The notes below the pieces were generated by a model. The model saw only the letters and a program-made list of their open reading frames with translations, made no database searches and had not been told where the DNA came from. A DNA stretch of 64,000 bases from Allacma fusca (taxonomy: Eukaryota; Arthropoda; Collembola; Symphypleona; Sminthuridae). The stretch is from contig OX359245.1 in NCBI GenBank assembly GCA_947179485.1, forward strand, positions 73,085,067-73,149,066. Reading direction: 5' to 3'. Positions 25,086 through 37,658 of the stretch are shown here, one piece after another. Positions within the stretch are counted from its first letter, which is position 1, and each line of letters opens with the position of its first letter. A program made the position numbers and the translations under genes.

Positions 25086-25222
25086 GTCGTTTCGGACGTA
25101 CAGGTTAGGTTAGTTCGAGTGAAAACTCGGACCGTGGTCACCAAGATGGCCCCGAAGGGGTCATCGCAGTGCCAGCGCTCCTTTCCAATCGAACTAACCT
25201 AACCTTTACTGTCCGAAACGAC
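25086..25222. mobile_element. 137-bp MITE or foldback element
   Basis: Left arm 25086-25118 (GTCGTTTCGGAC...) is nearly the reverse complement of right arm 25189-25222 (...GTCCGAAACGAC). The interior also holds small palindromes (GACCGTGGTC, CCCCGAAGGGG) and the element is GC-richer than its surroundings. No ORF and no clear target duplication were seen. Confidence 0.7.
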
Positions 25223-25309
25223 CACCAACCCGAAACAGACCCTAGGAGGGCGATATTTTATTGTAATGGAATAATGGGGTAGAGGATGGAGTATGTTCTC
25301 GACAGCGCA

Positions 25310-25530
25310 TCGCATGGGTACGGGTAGTACCTGAGTCTTTGGGTACAGATACAGGTCCAGGTCCAAAATGGGTACTCTGTTTAAGTACCCAAACTGAATG
25401 TGTACTTTATGTGTACTAGCCATATGTACCCAAATTTTGGGTACAATGCCGGGTACTGGGTACAGGTACAAACTTGTGTTTGGGTTGTACCTCACAGGAA
25501 CAGGTACAAGCTTCTGTAACCAGGTGTTGT
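25310..25530. repeat. GGGTAC/GTACCC word island
   Basis: Over about 220 bases the words GGGTAC, GGTACAGGT and their complement GTACCC recur at irregular spacing on both strands. Long overlapping open stretches here reflect the bias and are not genes. Confidence 0.75.
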
Positions 25531-25963
25531 TACACCATTTGAATAATATGGGCATACAATTTATGCCATTTATATTGAATGCATAATTGCATAAATTAAG
25601 TATTTGAATTCCTAAAAGACAAATATTTTGAAAACGACGTAGTTGAATAAATTAAGATAAGAAGTTTATTGCGCTTTATGTAAATATAGCTACAACGTAA
25701 TTAGGATCGGAAATCTATCCAAAAATAGACCCATTCGAAACGTTTTGTAAATTATTGGAATACCTCAGCCGTGTATATAAACGCGGAAGCTCTTGAGTGA
25801 AAAGTTAGTTATAATTTCAGTTTAAACCGTTACACTCAAGAGCTCCTAATCCGAAATCTTTAATAAATAAAATCGTATTTTATTTTATTAAAAATTCTCG
25901 TAATTTTGGAACCTTCATTCCCTCATACTTGCACCAAGTATTGGCTTTTCAGCTAACTGCGGT

Positions 25964-26024
25964 ATTGATACACGTAGGCACATAGAATATATTAGATATA
26001 TTCTTTGTGCAGATTTGTATCAAT
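25964..26024. other. 61-base hairpin, pre-miRNA-sized
   Basis: ATTGATACA...AGAATATAT pairs with ATATATTCT...TGTATCAAT, leaving an internal bulge and a very short apical loop. It is the size of a microRNA precursor, but the apex is a near-perfect palindrome, which is more typical of a decayed inverted-repeat element. Confidence 0.4.
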
Positions 26025-26146
26025 TTCCCCGGTTACACTTCCAATAAACCTGGACCTGATGAATTAGTACCTGAAAATCTGAGAAATCCATCTTACGAGG
26101 CATCTAGTGTAGTACGCGGCTCTCTCCGACCTAAAGATTTATTTTA

Positions 26147-26371
26147 TATTAAATAAAGGTAGAGGTTCCCATTTTAACACAAGGCTTATATTTTTTTTAC
26201 GTTTCGAGATTTTAATCTTCGTTAGGGAAATGATATACTAGTATATTCAATATATTGCATATTACAATCAATAAAAAAAATACATAATTGATTTATATTA
26301 AAAGTATAAGAAATTTATATAAAAATATAAGCCTTGTGTTAAAAAGTGAACCTGTATCCTTATTTAATATA
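26147..26371. mobile_element. 225-bp MITE-like element
   Basis: Arms 26147-26196 and 26320-26371 are inverted repeats with a few mismatches, sharing ACACAAGGCTTATATTTTT and its complement. The interior is AT-rich and non-coding. Confidence 0.7.
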
Positions 26372-26769
26372 TTATATATATTTCACTTCGTGTCTTTAAC
26401 TAAAACTAAAGATTTATTTTGCTATTTAGCGTGTTTTCAGGAATGTATCGTAATTTTTGACAATACGTTAACGCAATAGAGATGGTTAACCAACTTAGCA
26501 CAACGTGCCAGCAATGAGTACATGTAATTACAAATTCCACTTGTGATTCAATCAAAATAAGGTTAAATGATATTGTGATTATGGAGGATGACCTAGAAGT
26601 GGAAGATTTAATTGAAGATGGCAATACTTCAGATCTATAGAAGTTATAGTTCCATTACGATGTCTAGCTTTGCAAAATTATGGCGAGGCTGAATTTTCTC
26701 TAGCTTGTAATAGTTGTGATGCAAATCATCGAATGTCATCATGTTGAGTCGTTTACAGTAATTCTTTTT

Positions 26770-27012
26770 AAAGTACCTGATTGGGTACAGGTACGCATGA
26801 AAAATTTTCGGGTACAGGTCCACGTAATGGGTATATCTAGGGTACGGGTAAAATTCAGGTACAGGTACGCACTACTTGCCAGATAATCAGGTCCAGGTAC
26901 CAACATTTATTTAATGGGTACTTATAATCAGTTACGGGTATGGTACGAGTTTTACCGGTACCCACTATTTTGGTCCAGGTCCAGGTACAGCATTTTTGTA
27001 CCCATGCGATGC
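26770..27012. repeat. GGGTAC/AGGTAC word island
   Basis: Words GGGTACAGGTAC, GGTCCAGGTACC and variants recur over about 240 bases, resembling 25310-25530 but mostly on one strand. Between the islands (26372-26769) no gene was recognised. Confidence 0.75.
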
Positions 27013-27552
27013 ATTACTTCTCGACGAGGATTTTAATCTGTGGAAGTAATAGGTTATACAGGACGAATTTATGGAAGCAGCAGGGGGCACACGTGGTAGC
27101 TCTTTGCAAGAATTAACAAGTTGTGGGTTCACACGTCAAATTATGTATGCACTTGGCAGTAAGTGACAAGTACGCCGAATTACTTTGTTGGGGACGGATA
27201 ATCCAGAATGTGTTTTGGGCTTCGGGACGGATGTCATCTACGGTCATGTTGATTCCCTTTATTAGTATTTGTTTAAATTCAAGTGTTACACGTCGAAACG
27301 TCCACTTTGCACGTGGTACTTTTCCATTGATTTCATTGGGTAAAATGTACTTTGCGGTCATTTTTGCCCTACATAGCTACCCTCGGAAGCCATGTTTTCT
27401 TGTCATTTCTCTGTAAGTAGCAGTTTTCCTATATTTCCTAAAATACACTTACAAGGTAAGATTTTGGGATGGTACAAGCCGATTCAAACAAAGCATAGCA
27501 CATGTTTTAGTACTCACCTAGTATGTTTCAAAAATCATGTAACTCGAGTGCA

Positions 27553-28146
27553 TTTTGCCCCGTTCTCCTAGGACACGTCACCAAAGTTTCAAAATTTGAA
27601 ACGATACAATAGGTGGGGACCTGTCTTTTCAAAAAATTTCAATGTTAAATCCCTTAAGGATTTTCAATTTTCAAGTCGATGAAATTTTGATTTTCACTAT
27701 TTCAAGGAAATTCAAGTTTTTACGTACACATTTATATATCCTTCCAAAAAAACCAACAAAATTCCTCAAAAAGTAATCCCTCCATCGTGGCGCATCTGTA
27801 TGTATGTAGTCGATATGATATATTCACTCCATATTTAATCACTTATACATGCATAAACTAGACTATTGAGTTTTGTTCTACGATGTACAAATGTACGACA
27901 TTAATAACTAACCCCCTAGCAAATATCGTCACATTTTATTGAACAGTAATCCCTCTAATATGTGCACTAATGCACCTCAATGAATCCCTCCAGCATGGCT
28001 TGTTTATCTCTAATTTGCATATGTGCAGCCTGTAAAGTTTCCCCCCACATAAATATTGCCACATTTTATTCTAAACTAATCCCTCCAACCTGTGGTATCG
28101 TTTCAAATTTTGAAACTTTGACGTATCCTAGGAGAACGGGGCAAAA
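27553..28146. mobile_element. 594-bp MITE with TGCA borders
   Basis: Left end TTTTGCCCCGTTCTCC and a further ~45 bases (to about 27607) recur as the reverse complement at 28091-28146. TGCA flanks both sides and may be the target duplication. The interior carries subterminal repeats: AATCCCTC at about 27774, 27949, 27983 and 28078, and ACATTTTATT preceding two of them. No transposase ORF is present, so it would be non-autonomous. Confidence 0.75.
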
Positions 28147-28368
28147 TGCATTGGCACAGCTATAAGTCCTATCTAGTCGAATATTTCGCATACATAAATT
28201 ACGGCTTATAAGGTCTAATGTACTGCCACTTTTGTACTGTAACTTAATTGTTTGTTTCATTGAATGTTGCTATGTTTTGTTCCATGTTTCTTAAAATTTG
28301 CCTTTGACTTTTCTGTATTATTAATACCAATTACACATAAATTCCATGCCACAAAAGGATTGCTCAAG

Positions 28369-28598
28369 ATTAGGGCGTACTCGCATAAAGCATGTTTGTT
28401 CCGTAACCGTGAATATTTTAGTCGGCATTACGGAAGGAACTAAACGGAAACATTCCAACCGCTTACGAACAGACACCTCAGATTCACACTTACGTTATTA
28501 ATTACATACGGTCTGAACTTATGTGAGAGGTCTCTCCGTAACGGAGAAAAACGTTACGTGCACGGACAAAATATGATTAATGTGAGTACACCCGTATT
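28369..28598. mobile_element. ~230-bp insertion in block B (MITE-like)
   Basis: Blocks A (near 11340) and C (near 60480) run continuously here, whereas B is interrupted between GGATTGCTCAAG and CTGTAAAAA. The inserted ends are imperfect inverted repeats sharing GTACTC and CAT words. The interior includes pairing words TTCCGTAACC and CTCCGTAACGGAG. Confidence 0.65.
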
Positions 28599-28745
28599 CT
28601 GTAAAAATCACGTAGGTAAAGCCACGAGTTGCATAAAAATATTACTGCATAGTTTTTATTTTCTGAACAATTAATGTTTGGAACTGAAGTTCCCAGCACC
28701 AAGGTTCTCTTTTACGTACTTTAATAGAATATTTATATGCATTGT

Positions 28746-31166
28746 TTAGTTAGTAAATCGTCCGTAGTAAGTTTTCCTATCAGCATGTTTGTAAATATCA
28801 AAATGATAATAGACAAACTGAGGTCTACTGTTGTTTTCATTTTCGTACACAAATTGCAATGTCATTGTAAACCAGAAATAATCATCAGGTTCAGTGAATT
28901 CGCTTGGAAATATCTGAGCCCACTCGTCCAACTTGGACCGACTCGTTGGAAAAATATTGAATGATTCATTTTGGGGTCCACGGAATCTTAGGGGAATGGC
29001 ATAACACGGAACGTCCCCTTCCTTTTTGTCAAGTGATTTGTAAAATTCTGTTTCTTCGACGTTAAAGGTTTCTAAATGCTGTTCAGACGCAAATCCGGAT
29101 ATATAAGTGGAGATGAATTCAGTTCGACCTTTAGGTCCTGAAGCGTAATCTATTATAATATTTTTGATGAAGAGTGTTTTTTTGTCTAATCTATCTTCAT
29201 GTGGAAATTGAACAAGGTCTGGGAAGTAAGATTTTGAATCTAGATCCTTAACCACATAACGCCTTATATTATTGTCGATAAATGAAGCGTTGATAAATTC
29301 GTCTTCAAGACATGGCCCGATTGAACTATTTCGTTTCAAGCTATCAATTGTTTGATTTGTATTGCCGATTTTTTCATAAATCGCCACCGACAAGCCTAAA
29401 CAAAACTTATCTTCAAAAAATCGAATGCATTTACCAAATGTTAACGCGGATTTAATGTTCCTTGAATATAGATTAATACAGTAGAAGATTTCGCAATCGT
29501 TGGTCTTTCCAAGATGATATTCCTCAGAATCCCCTGTAATAATTAACCAACAGTTACAGAAATCTTGCCTAAAAGGAATTGTCAGACGATTTGACAAATT
29601 GAGAAAACAAAACACTATAACATGATCTCGTACGTATAAATTCTTAGTGTCAAAATTCAGTTTGAAAAACTGTTATTGGCTTTACCCTATTAACAAGAGT
29701 GTATTGTGACCAGTTAAAACTATTAGATGACAGTACTTTATCTCAATTTGTAATTTATGTAGTATTTTTGAAATCAGCTCTTCTAGTTGAAAGGTAAACT
29801 AAAATATCCGGTTGCAGAATTTTAATGATAAAGCTCGTTGTAACTTTTGAAATAACTTACCACTAAAGCCATCATCAAAGAATACTCGAACCATTGGCCT
29901 CCGGATCATTTCTAAAAAATTAAATTAGTTTTGAAAAATCTTAAATTACAAAAGTTCTCAAAATAGTTTTCTGTAATTAAATATGCTTTTTGGAAAGTCT
30001 ATAGTCTACAAAAACACACGAAATGTTTTAAAATACCGTAGATGAAATATATATGAAAGCACAACATGAATTGATAAATTTAACACAGAGGATATTTCAT
30101 TGGAGGATGTTGAATTAATTTTGATTTTACATTGGAAAGGTTACAAATGGAATGGTTTATACAGTAAATTTCCTATATAGTGGTTCCCAAGGGATGACAT
30201 ATAACCTGCCAATATATGGGGATGCCACTATATCTTACTACAATGTAATGTAAATGTAATGCTAGGGAAATTTTAAACGTGCCCATATAAAGGGAATGCT
30301 GTCTAAGAGGAAACCACTATATAGGAAATTCACTGTACCTCTAATAAGTTCTTCTGTCGATCGAGACGACTCCGTGATATTTATATTTTGCTCTTCAAAT
30401 TGCCAGGTTCTGATTGTACAAGTAGGCCAACGGAGTACTGAAATGTTTGCTATTTTGTTGAAGTTTACAATGGAACTAACCCCTAAGCTGGATGAGGATT
30501 CAGTAATTTTGGATATTCCTTTGCCGTGCATCAGAACTTCCGTTAAGTTTATTTTGAGATTTCCTGTAACACACGTTGCGCAAAGAGATTTTGTTAAGTC
30601 AGCAAAACTAATTAAATTTATATGCGTTAAACGAATATACGAACTTTAATTAAATAATCTGTGACTGTAGTCACCTAGTGGTTTATATTCGTCATTGATA
30701 TGACGCAATTTAATCACTACAGGTAGGAAGTCTGACGAACTCTCTTTGTTTATTGATTCATTTGTTTGTACATCAAGAAACGCTGAAATTGCGAGACCCA
30801 GAACGTCATCTTTTTCTTGTTGTAGTTGTTTACGCAAATTAGCTATCTGAATTTTTTGCCAGAATCTAAAGAAAGTCCCATCGTAACGTAACGAATAAGC
30901 TTGAACTATTTCGGATCTATTTAGCGGCCCTAATTTATTTTGGAGTGTAAACGAGGACCCGAATTTTTTAAGTTTTCCCAATTTTGCACCAGGATTAAAT
31001 AAATTCACAAGATCTGGATGAAAACTTTGCAGTTCAGAATTCTTTTGAATAAATTTTGGGGTCATTTTGTTCAAGGATCATCCTGAAAACTCGTTTTCCA
31101 GACATGGTCCAATCGACATAAAGGACACATGTCGAGGAAGTTCCAGTCGGTGAGAGTTTGAGCATC
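28746..31166 (-). pseudogene. Paralogue B of the Greek-key-like family
   Basis: The order on the minus strand is a truncated upstream module (31166 to about 30646), a 225-nt exon (30339-30563), a 51-nt microexon (29861-29911) and an intact last exon (28746-29533). The last exon encodes about 262 residues beginning GDSEEYHLGK. It contains GKCIRFFEDKFCLGLSVAIY and SSIGPCLEDEF and ends YYGRFTN. The upstream module keeps SIGPCLENEF but has TGA shortly after it (about 31079), lacks the preceding crystallin-like part (homology stops at 31166) and lacks its 3' half and splice donor. The gene as a whole is therefore probably dead although the last exon is open. A small MITE sits on the donor of the 225-nt exon. 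Confidence 0.7.
30162..30335. mobile_element. 174-bp mariner-type MITE at a splice site
   Basis: Terminal inverted repeats CAGTAAATTTCC... and ...GGAAATTCACTG are about 26 bases long and flanked by TA on both sides (30160-30161, 30336-30337). Paralogue C has the empty site GGTTTATACC with a single TA. TA target duplication and CAGT ends fit Tc1/mariner-derived MITEs. Confidence 0.85.
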
Positions 31167-31194
31167 CTTACATTACTCATTAAATCTTACATTA

Positions 31195-31440
31195 AATCTT
31201 CAACCTTGTTGTAAGTAGCTTCCAAGGTCTTCCTACTTTAAAGGAAACTGATAGGTAATAATGACAAAATATAACCACGTTGAAACCTGGAAGTAATCGT
31301 GTTTAGAGGAACTTTGGGATTTTCTGGAAAAAATCAAATTCCTGTTTTCCTTTTTATTTTTTTTATTTTTCCTTAAGACGCTTTACATTAGTATGGATGA
31401 GGTAAATTATGCAGTTCCCCTTGAAAGAAATCATTAGAAA
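31195..31440. repeat. 0.25 kb repeat, block B copy 1
   Basis: Homologous to 31555-31800 and to 13290-13490. Shared words include GGATTTTCTGGAAAAA and CCTTAAGACG. Two copies in B against one in A indicate a local duplication of about 360 bases. Confidence 0.75.
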
Positions 31441-31554
31441 ATTTTACACCATCAAAAAAGTTCTTTTTTCCATGCAAATTCCTCCACTGGTTTTTATCAG
31501 TTACTCTCTGTTGAGAATGCGAACATTCAATGGATACAATTCCGGAAATTTTCA

Positions 31555-31800
31555 ACCTTTCTGTAAATAGCTACCAAGGTCTTTGTACATTACAGGAAAC
31601 TGCTAGTTAATAATTACAACATACACCCACGTTGGAGCAAGGAAGTAATAGTGTTTAGCGGGACATTTTGATTTTCTGGAAAAATAGAATTCCTGCTTTC
31701 CATTGTATTTTTATTTTTCCTTAAGACGATTTACATAAATATAGATGGATGACGCAAATCATGTAATTCGCTTTGAAAAAAGCATTAGGAAATTATATAA
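31555..31800. repeat. 0.25 kb repeat, block B copy 2
   Basis: Direct repeat of 31195-31440; closer to the block A copy (13290-13490) by eye, especially TTAATAATTACAACATACAC. Confidence 0.75.
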
Positions 31801-32820
31801 CATTCAATCAATGTAACACAATATCCGCTGTTAAGCGTGCCTTGCTTTTGCAAATTGGAGAGGAATAAACGGGTTTTCGTATTTTATTATATTAGCCTAA
31901 AGTAAGATTATTCGGTGAAATGTAGAGAACGTAGTTGATGTTAACTAAAGACACTCTCGCGGAAATGATTTTCCGGAACTGGGGCTATGTACAAGTGCCC
32001 CAAAATAAATGTAAGTATAATATAGGAATGTTCACGTACGATTGTATAGTTTACATTTATCCTTTAGGGCAGTTTCATCATGAATGCATACATATGTACA
32101 TATTTAATCAAATACTATATTTTAATATGTCAAAATTTCTGGATTGTTTCGTGATAATATTGGAAATAGTAGTCAATTTCTGTGTGCCAGTTAGAGTGGA
32201 CAAAATTGTTTTGCAAAGAATTTTCAACATTGAATTTTCACTTTCTAAGCGATACCAGTGGAAGTCCGAAAGATTTTCTAAACAATGATAAAATAAATGT
32301 CCCAGCTAAATCATGAACACTGATAACCTACGTAGAAACTACTTATATACTCTACAAGCTAAAATAATGCTTAGATATATAGGTAATTATATAGATATGT
32401 GTAAGTTCTAGCTGAAAAATTTTTTTGCATGTATAAATTAACCAAAGTTTTGACCCAATTTTCCAATATTTTTTTCGTAAAAAATGAATGATCTAGAATG
32501 GAAGGAGTTCTGGTTTTAACCTCAACGTGTAAATAATTGTTTAATGAAAAAAATAATCTGTGGTGAGCACTACGTGCTAATTGTATAATTAAAATTATTG
32601 TAAAATCTAATCGTAATAAGTATCGATCCACTAAATTTAAAAAACAAAAACAATATTAATGAAATTATATTGTGGGAGCTCAACCGGCTCATGGAAAAGG
32701 AAATTTATTGTTAACGACAGATCCGACTATAGATGGCGCAAGTTTGACTTTCCAAATTCGTAAAAGACTTCCTTTAATACATGTTAAAGGTAATTAGAAA
32801 CCAATAATGATCGCTGCGGA
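31801..32820. other. Unannotated AT-rich stretch
   Basis: The longest open stretch (31935-32288, 117 codons, plus strand) shows no domain and is rich in aromatic and Ile residues typical of AT-rich non-coding DNA. Nothing else was recognised. Confidence 0.45.
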
Positions 32821-32844
32821 TTCTTGATTTCGGATTGATCAATA

Positions 32845-33415
32845 TTTGTCTACCTTCTTGACTTTAGATTGACCAATATTAGCCACAAAAATTATTTTGG
32901 CCTCATATTGGTCAATATTGGTCACTATTAGTTTTTTCGCATTAAATTGGTCAATAATGGTCACTATTAGTTTTTTCGCCTTAAATTGGTCAATATTGGT
33001 CACTATTGGTTTTTTCACCTCAAATTGGTCAGTATTGGTCACTATTACTTTGTTCGCCTCAAATTGGTCAATATTGGTCACTATTAGTTTTTTCGCCTCA
33101 ACTTAATCAATATTGGTCACTATTACTTTGTTCGCCTCAAATTGGTCAATATTGGTCACTATTACTTTGTTCGCCTCAAATTGGTCAATATTGGTCACTA
33201 TTACTTTGTTCGACTCAAATTGGTCAATATTGGTCACTATTACTTTGTTCGCCTCAAATTGGTCAATATTGGTCACTATTACTTTGTTCGCCTCAAATTG
33301 GTCAATATTGGTCGCTATTAGTTTTTTCGCCTCAAATTGGTCAATATTGGTCGCTATTAGTTTTTTCGCCTCAAATTGGTCAATATTGGTCACTATTAGT
33401 TTTTTCACCTGAGAC
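32845..33415. repeat. 39-bp minisatellite, about 13 clear units
   Basis: The unit reads CGCCTCAAATTGGTCAATAT followed by TGGTCACTATTACTTTGTT. Variants with AGTTTTTTCGCC and CTATT/GCTATT changes are arranged in blocks. Because 39 is divisible by three and the unit has few stops, several frames on both strands stay open (for example a 13-residue repeat containing IVTNIDQFEA on the minus strand). That openness is a property of the repeat, not evidence of a gene. Degenerate units extend left to about 32830. Confidence 0.9.
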
Positions 33416-36330
33416 AGATGTAGAAGCTCATCAAAAAGAATTTCATCATGCAGGTTTTCGAGACAAAATTGATTTAACAGTTTATAATTTATTAGTTTCA
33501 TCGGGAGCTTAACATTATTTGTAGACCATTATGAGACAAGTTCGGAATAATTACAAATTTCTTAACACCGAGACAGATCCACATGTTATTACAAGTACCC
33601 AGTAGTACTCGGGTACAAACAATAAAAACTTGGGTGAGGGTACGGGTACACGGTTTCTGTACCCAGTCCAAGCATTGGTTCTTATACTCTAGTCAAGCGG
33701 CTTTGATATTACTTCTCAGATTTACATCATTACCCAAGACTCAAGTATTGCTATGAATAAACATTGCAGGAACCTATTCAATGGAATTTTGTACTCAAAA
33801 TTTTTGCTAACGTCGAAATCATGGCATTGTCTACCATCATTTTAACAAGGAAATTAGGAGGCATGTAAAATAGATATCAGAATGAAATTTAGTGAGCTGT
33901 TAGTATCCAGGGCCAATTTACAAAACCGCTGGTTTAAGGGCCCCCTGTATCAGCTGAAATTTGAGGTGAAATTTGATTGGATAAAGTGCTACATGCAACT
34001 ACCCGCTATATATATACATATTACCTAACGTTATCGCGACATTACCTGGAAAATATTGCATGAAATCGTCCCTTTGGCCCACAATAAAATTTTTTTTATG
34101 GAAATCTAAAAACTTCCATTTCTTATGGAAATTCACCTTTTTTGTAGATTCGTTCAAAAATAGTTCTGAAGGAAGCTCCAAATGTTTTTAAAATTCTTTA
34201 TTAGCAACGCATTATTAGATCCTCCTGATTGATAATTATTTTTCTGTGTACAAGTTAGCCTGTAGTATCACACTATTGTTATTTTGAGAAGGTATCTTTT
34301 CAAACTGGTAAGAAATAATCCAAAACTACCAAATGTCATAATTTTTATGAATCTTGAGTGCTTACATTGGACTTATGATTTACTGTGTACAAACTGACTG
34401 CATTCAAAATCCGTGGTGATTGAACTACAATACGCAAACTTGTAAAAATATGAAGCTAAAATTTGGTGCTTATTCATAGATGCTTACTTAAGTGCGTAAA
34501 CAAGGACAAGCTTTAAATGAGAGAACCTTACATATCGCACATTTTATATACGTACTTTTCGGGAAATTTTACTTGAATAAAGCTGTAGATTATCAGTTTA
34601 TCGAAAATACTTTCGCAAGGGGTTAATAGATTTGACAGTTCATACCTAAACTCCCACAATGGACGCACTCCACCAAGGCTGAACAATACTAGAAGAATTT
34701 AAACAAAAAATTTTGTTGACGTTTGTATGCGCGGGCACTGTAAAGACAACAAATCCCTATATGAGTAAATGAAGTGGCACACGCCGAAGTTGACTCATGT
34801 TGACTGACAAAATGCAGCTGTTCCGAAAATTTAAATTAAAATGCGAAGAACCGAAAAGCAGCTGCCATTTGATGTTTCCCGAAAAATGTGTATCTAGTAT
34901 ACTCAATTGCGTGATGCTGGCAGTTGCATGAGTCCTGGACCGTTTTGTAAATGAAGCGGACTTAATTATGATGTCCAGGAAGAAGGAAGTTAAAAAAAAT
35001 TCATGTTTGATTAGCAGCAAGAAAATACTAATTTTAGGTAGCATAAATATGGTTATTATACATCATTTCGTTTTATGAGCATAAATTAGAAAACAATATT
35101 TCGCTAGATCAATTTGTCTTTAAACGAAACGTCTGTAAGGTTTTTAATTTCAATATTCCTTTAGCTTTAGCTTACCTGTAAAAGTACATTTAACGGTTTT
35201 AAGCCAAAATAATATTGGGAATTCGCCCTGGCGCTTAAACAAAATAAAAAAACGCCATATTCTTCTGAAAAATCAGTTCAATTTATGATTTAACACATAA
35301 TGAGTGACCACAATGTTTACCCCTCTAGCCGACAAAAGAATGTTACTTATAAATTGCTCGATTCTATCGGAGTAATAAAAGTGACGCTCTTTTTTAAAAT
35401 ATCTCAATATTGAGAAACTACACGGCTTTATTTTATTATTACGACATTAGTGGAGATTAAAAGATGATGCAAGGTTGAAGTTTTTTAATGATTTTTGATG
35501 TTTTACATGTGTTTATTTCAACATACAATCGAAATTCAGGCATGAAACCGAAATCCAAGACCAGAACTTATTACATGTCATGCCTACAATTCTCAATGTA
35601 GGAACCTGCGTCAAAATATATTTGATACAAAATCCTGTTGACATAATCAATTTCTTAAGTTATAAAGGTCCGTAAAAAATTTGAATTTGTTCACATTTCT
35701 GAGCTCTTTGAACGCAAAAGTCCGACCAAGGTCAATAAAACATAATTTGACTTGAAATAACCAGCTTACTAGATTGTGTGTTGTAATTCAAGTAGGTATG
35801 CGCAGGTACATACAGAAAAAAAATTATTACAATAAAGCTAAATTCCCTACCCTGACCGTAATTAGGTACGTCTACTGAAGCTTGATACAATACAATTGAA
35901 ACATTTCATAAATTATTGACAATTAATCAATCACTTCTACTTGAAGATTTAATTCGTACCAATACTGCCACAAATGACACATTCCAGAAATGCAGAACAA
36001 CGTTACAAGAATCAAAAAAATTATGCTGGTTTGTCTTAGTGATAAGGGTTTTAGAGGATCCTGCGTTAAGCCGGATAATCGTTTTACTGCTTCTAGTCTA
36101 AAGAAATTTTTTACAACCAAGTTATCAAAAAATTTGATTACACCAATCCCTCAAATAATTGCAGGACTCCAGTGGCAAGGAATTGATGTGTAATAGAATA
36201 CATCACTGCTGCATTGGGACTAAAAAATGCCCAAGCAATTGGCAGAGGATTAATTGGTTTCTTCCCTCCAAAACAGTATAAACCCGGTTTTAGCAAAGTA
36301 AGACACTCTTCAACCATTCCCGTAAATCAG
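33416..36330. other. Unannotated stretch with one small word island
   Basis: A GGGTAC/GTACCC island lies at 33588-33672. The rest is AT-rich with no recognised domain. The open stretch at 35990-36193 (plus) was checked and matched nothing. Confidence 0.45.
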
Positions 36331-36339
36331 ACCTGCGTT

Positions 36340-37060
36340 CGGGTCAAGTATTTTGAGGATCCAAACTTGAACTTGACCTACACTTGAACTTTCAAGTAGA
36401 TATTTGTCAGTACCCGAACTTGGCGTTTCGGGTTCCAGGAATTACTTGTCATACCAAGTCATATCTTGCAAGTAATCTTTCCTAAACCCGAACTTGATCT
36501 GTTACTTGAATGTCGGGTCCATAAATCTTGAGAACCGAACTTGGAATTGACTTGAACCCGAACTTGGATTTCAAGTAAATACTTGAACCTTGCAACTTTG
36601 TATTATGAAGTCGCAAAAACATTCAAACGGGTGAAGCTAAGATTTTCAATTTCCGTCGTCTTTATTAAATTCAAACTCGGGTTCACTCATGGTTTTTTTC
36701 CTTGTGTTAAAGTCTCACCGGACAATTTACTTGAACAGTTTTTCAAAAAGATGAAAAATTAGAAGAACAGTTTCAAGCACGACGATTTACAGAATACACA
36801 ACAGCAGTGCTGCGGACAAGTTCAAGTAATACTTGAGTTTTCAAGTTCGGGTCAAGTTCAAGTAGGCCAATTTTTTTACTTGAATCTTTCGGGTCAAGTT
36901 CAAGTACGTACTCGTCTTGACCATGACATTCCAAGACAAGTCAGGTTCAAGTGCAAGTAAGAGAAATTTACTTGAATCTCAAGTCAAGTTCAGGGTCAAG
37001 TAATGGAAAGAAAAAACTTGACCATGAACTTGAGATTTCATGGTCAAGTTCAAGTAACTT
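36340..37060. repeat. CAAGTT/AACTTG word island, part 1
   Basis: Words ACTTGAACTTGACC and CAAGTTCAAGTAA recur dozens of times on both strands with irregular spacing, densest at 36340-36605 and 36830-37060. It continues as separate blocks at 37810-38060 and 38430-38700. No period and no gene. Confidence 0.85.
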
Positions 37061-37499
37061 TAAATTGCGTATGCCATAAAGGACGGAAGCAATTTCAAAA
37101 TCACAATCCAAATTCATGCCGTGTCCAGGGTATATATTGTTTGCACATGCCATAAATCAAAGGACAAAATTCAAAATCAGAGTCCATTTTATAAAGGTCT
37201 TGTCTTGTTTACCAGACGTTGCTCGTTGTTAGTGTTGCAGCGGCCTCTCCATGAAATGAAAGAATTATCTCGATAATTCATATTGTTGCTTAGAATTATT
37301 ATTTTCAACTTGTGTAAATAAACTATAATATAAATTGAGCTCGGATGGCTCTTTACAAAAGGTGTTTAATAAACAAGTAAATACTAGCTTATTAAATTTT
37401 AAATTAAGAGTACTGGTAATGCTCAAATAGGTATAATTATGTATACATATACATATAAACATTAAATAAAACTTGACCATGTAAAACTCGTCAGATATA

Positions 37500-37658
37500 C
37501 AGTGAAAGTCCGTTATAAGTGCGCAGCTTATAAGGAATGTATCGATATCAGGGATGCATTTAATTGACCCCAACTTTCATTTACACAATGCTTTAGATGT
37601 TTTGTATAAGGGAAATTCCTTTATAAATTATATAGTCCCTTATATCGAACTTTTATTG
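37500..37658. mobile_element. 159-bp TA-flanked MITE
   Basis: Left end CAGTGAAAGTCCGTTATAAG pairs imperfectly with the right end CTTATATCGAACTTTTATTG, and TA flanks both ends. It resembles the MITE at 30162 in end sequence (CAGTGAA), suggesting the same Tc1/mariner-type family. Confidence 0.6.

Noticed and set aside
25199-25586. Overlapping open stretches over the GGGTAC island
   Set aside because: Word bias removes stops on both strands; the translations are low-complexity and resemble nothing.
33006-33512. Long open stretches on both strands in the 39-bp array
   Set aside because: They arise because the unit length is a multiple of three and lacks stops; several mutually exclusive frames are equally open.
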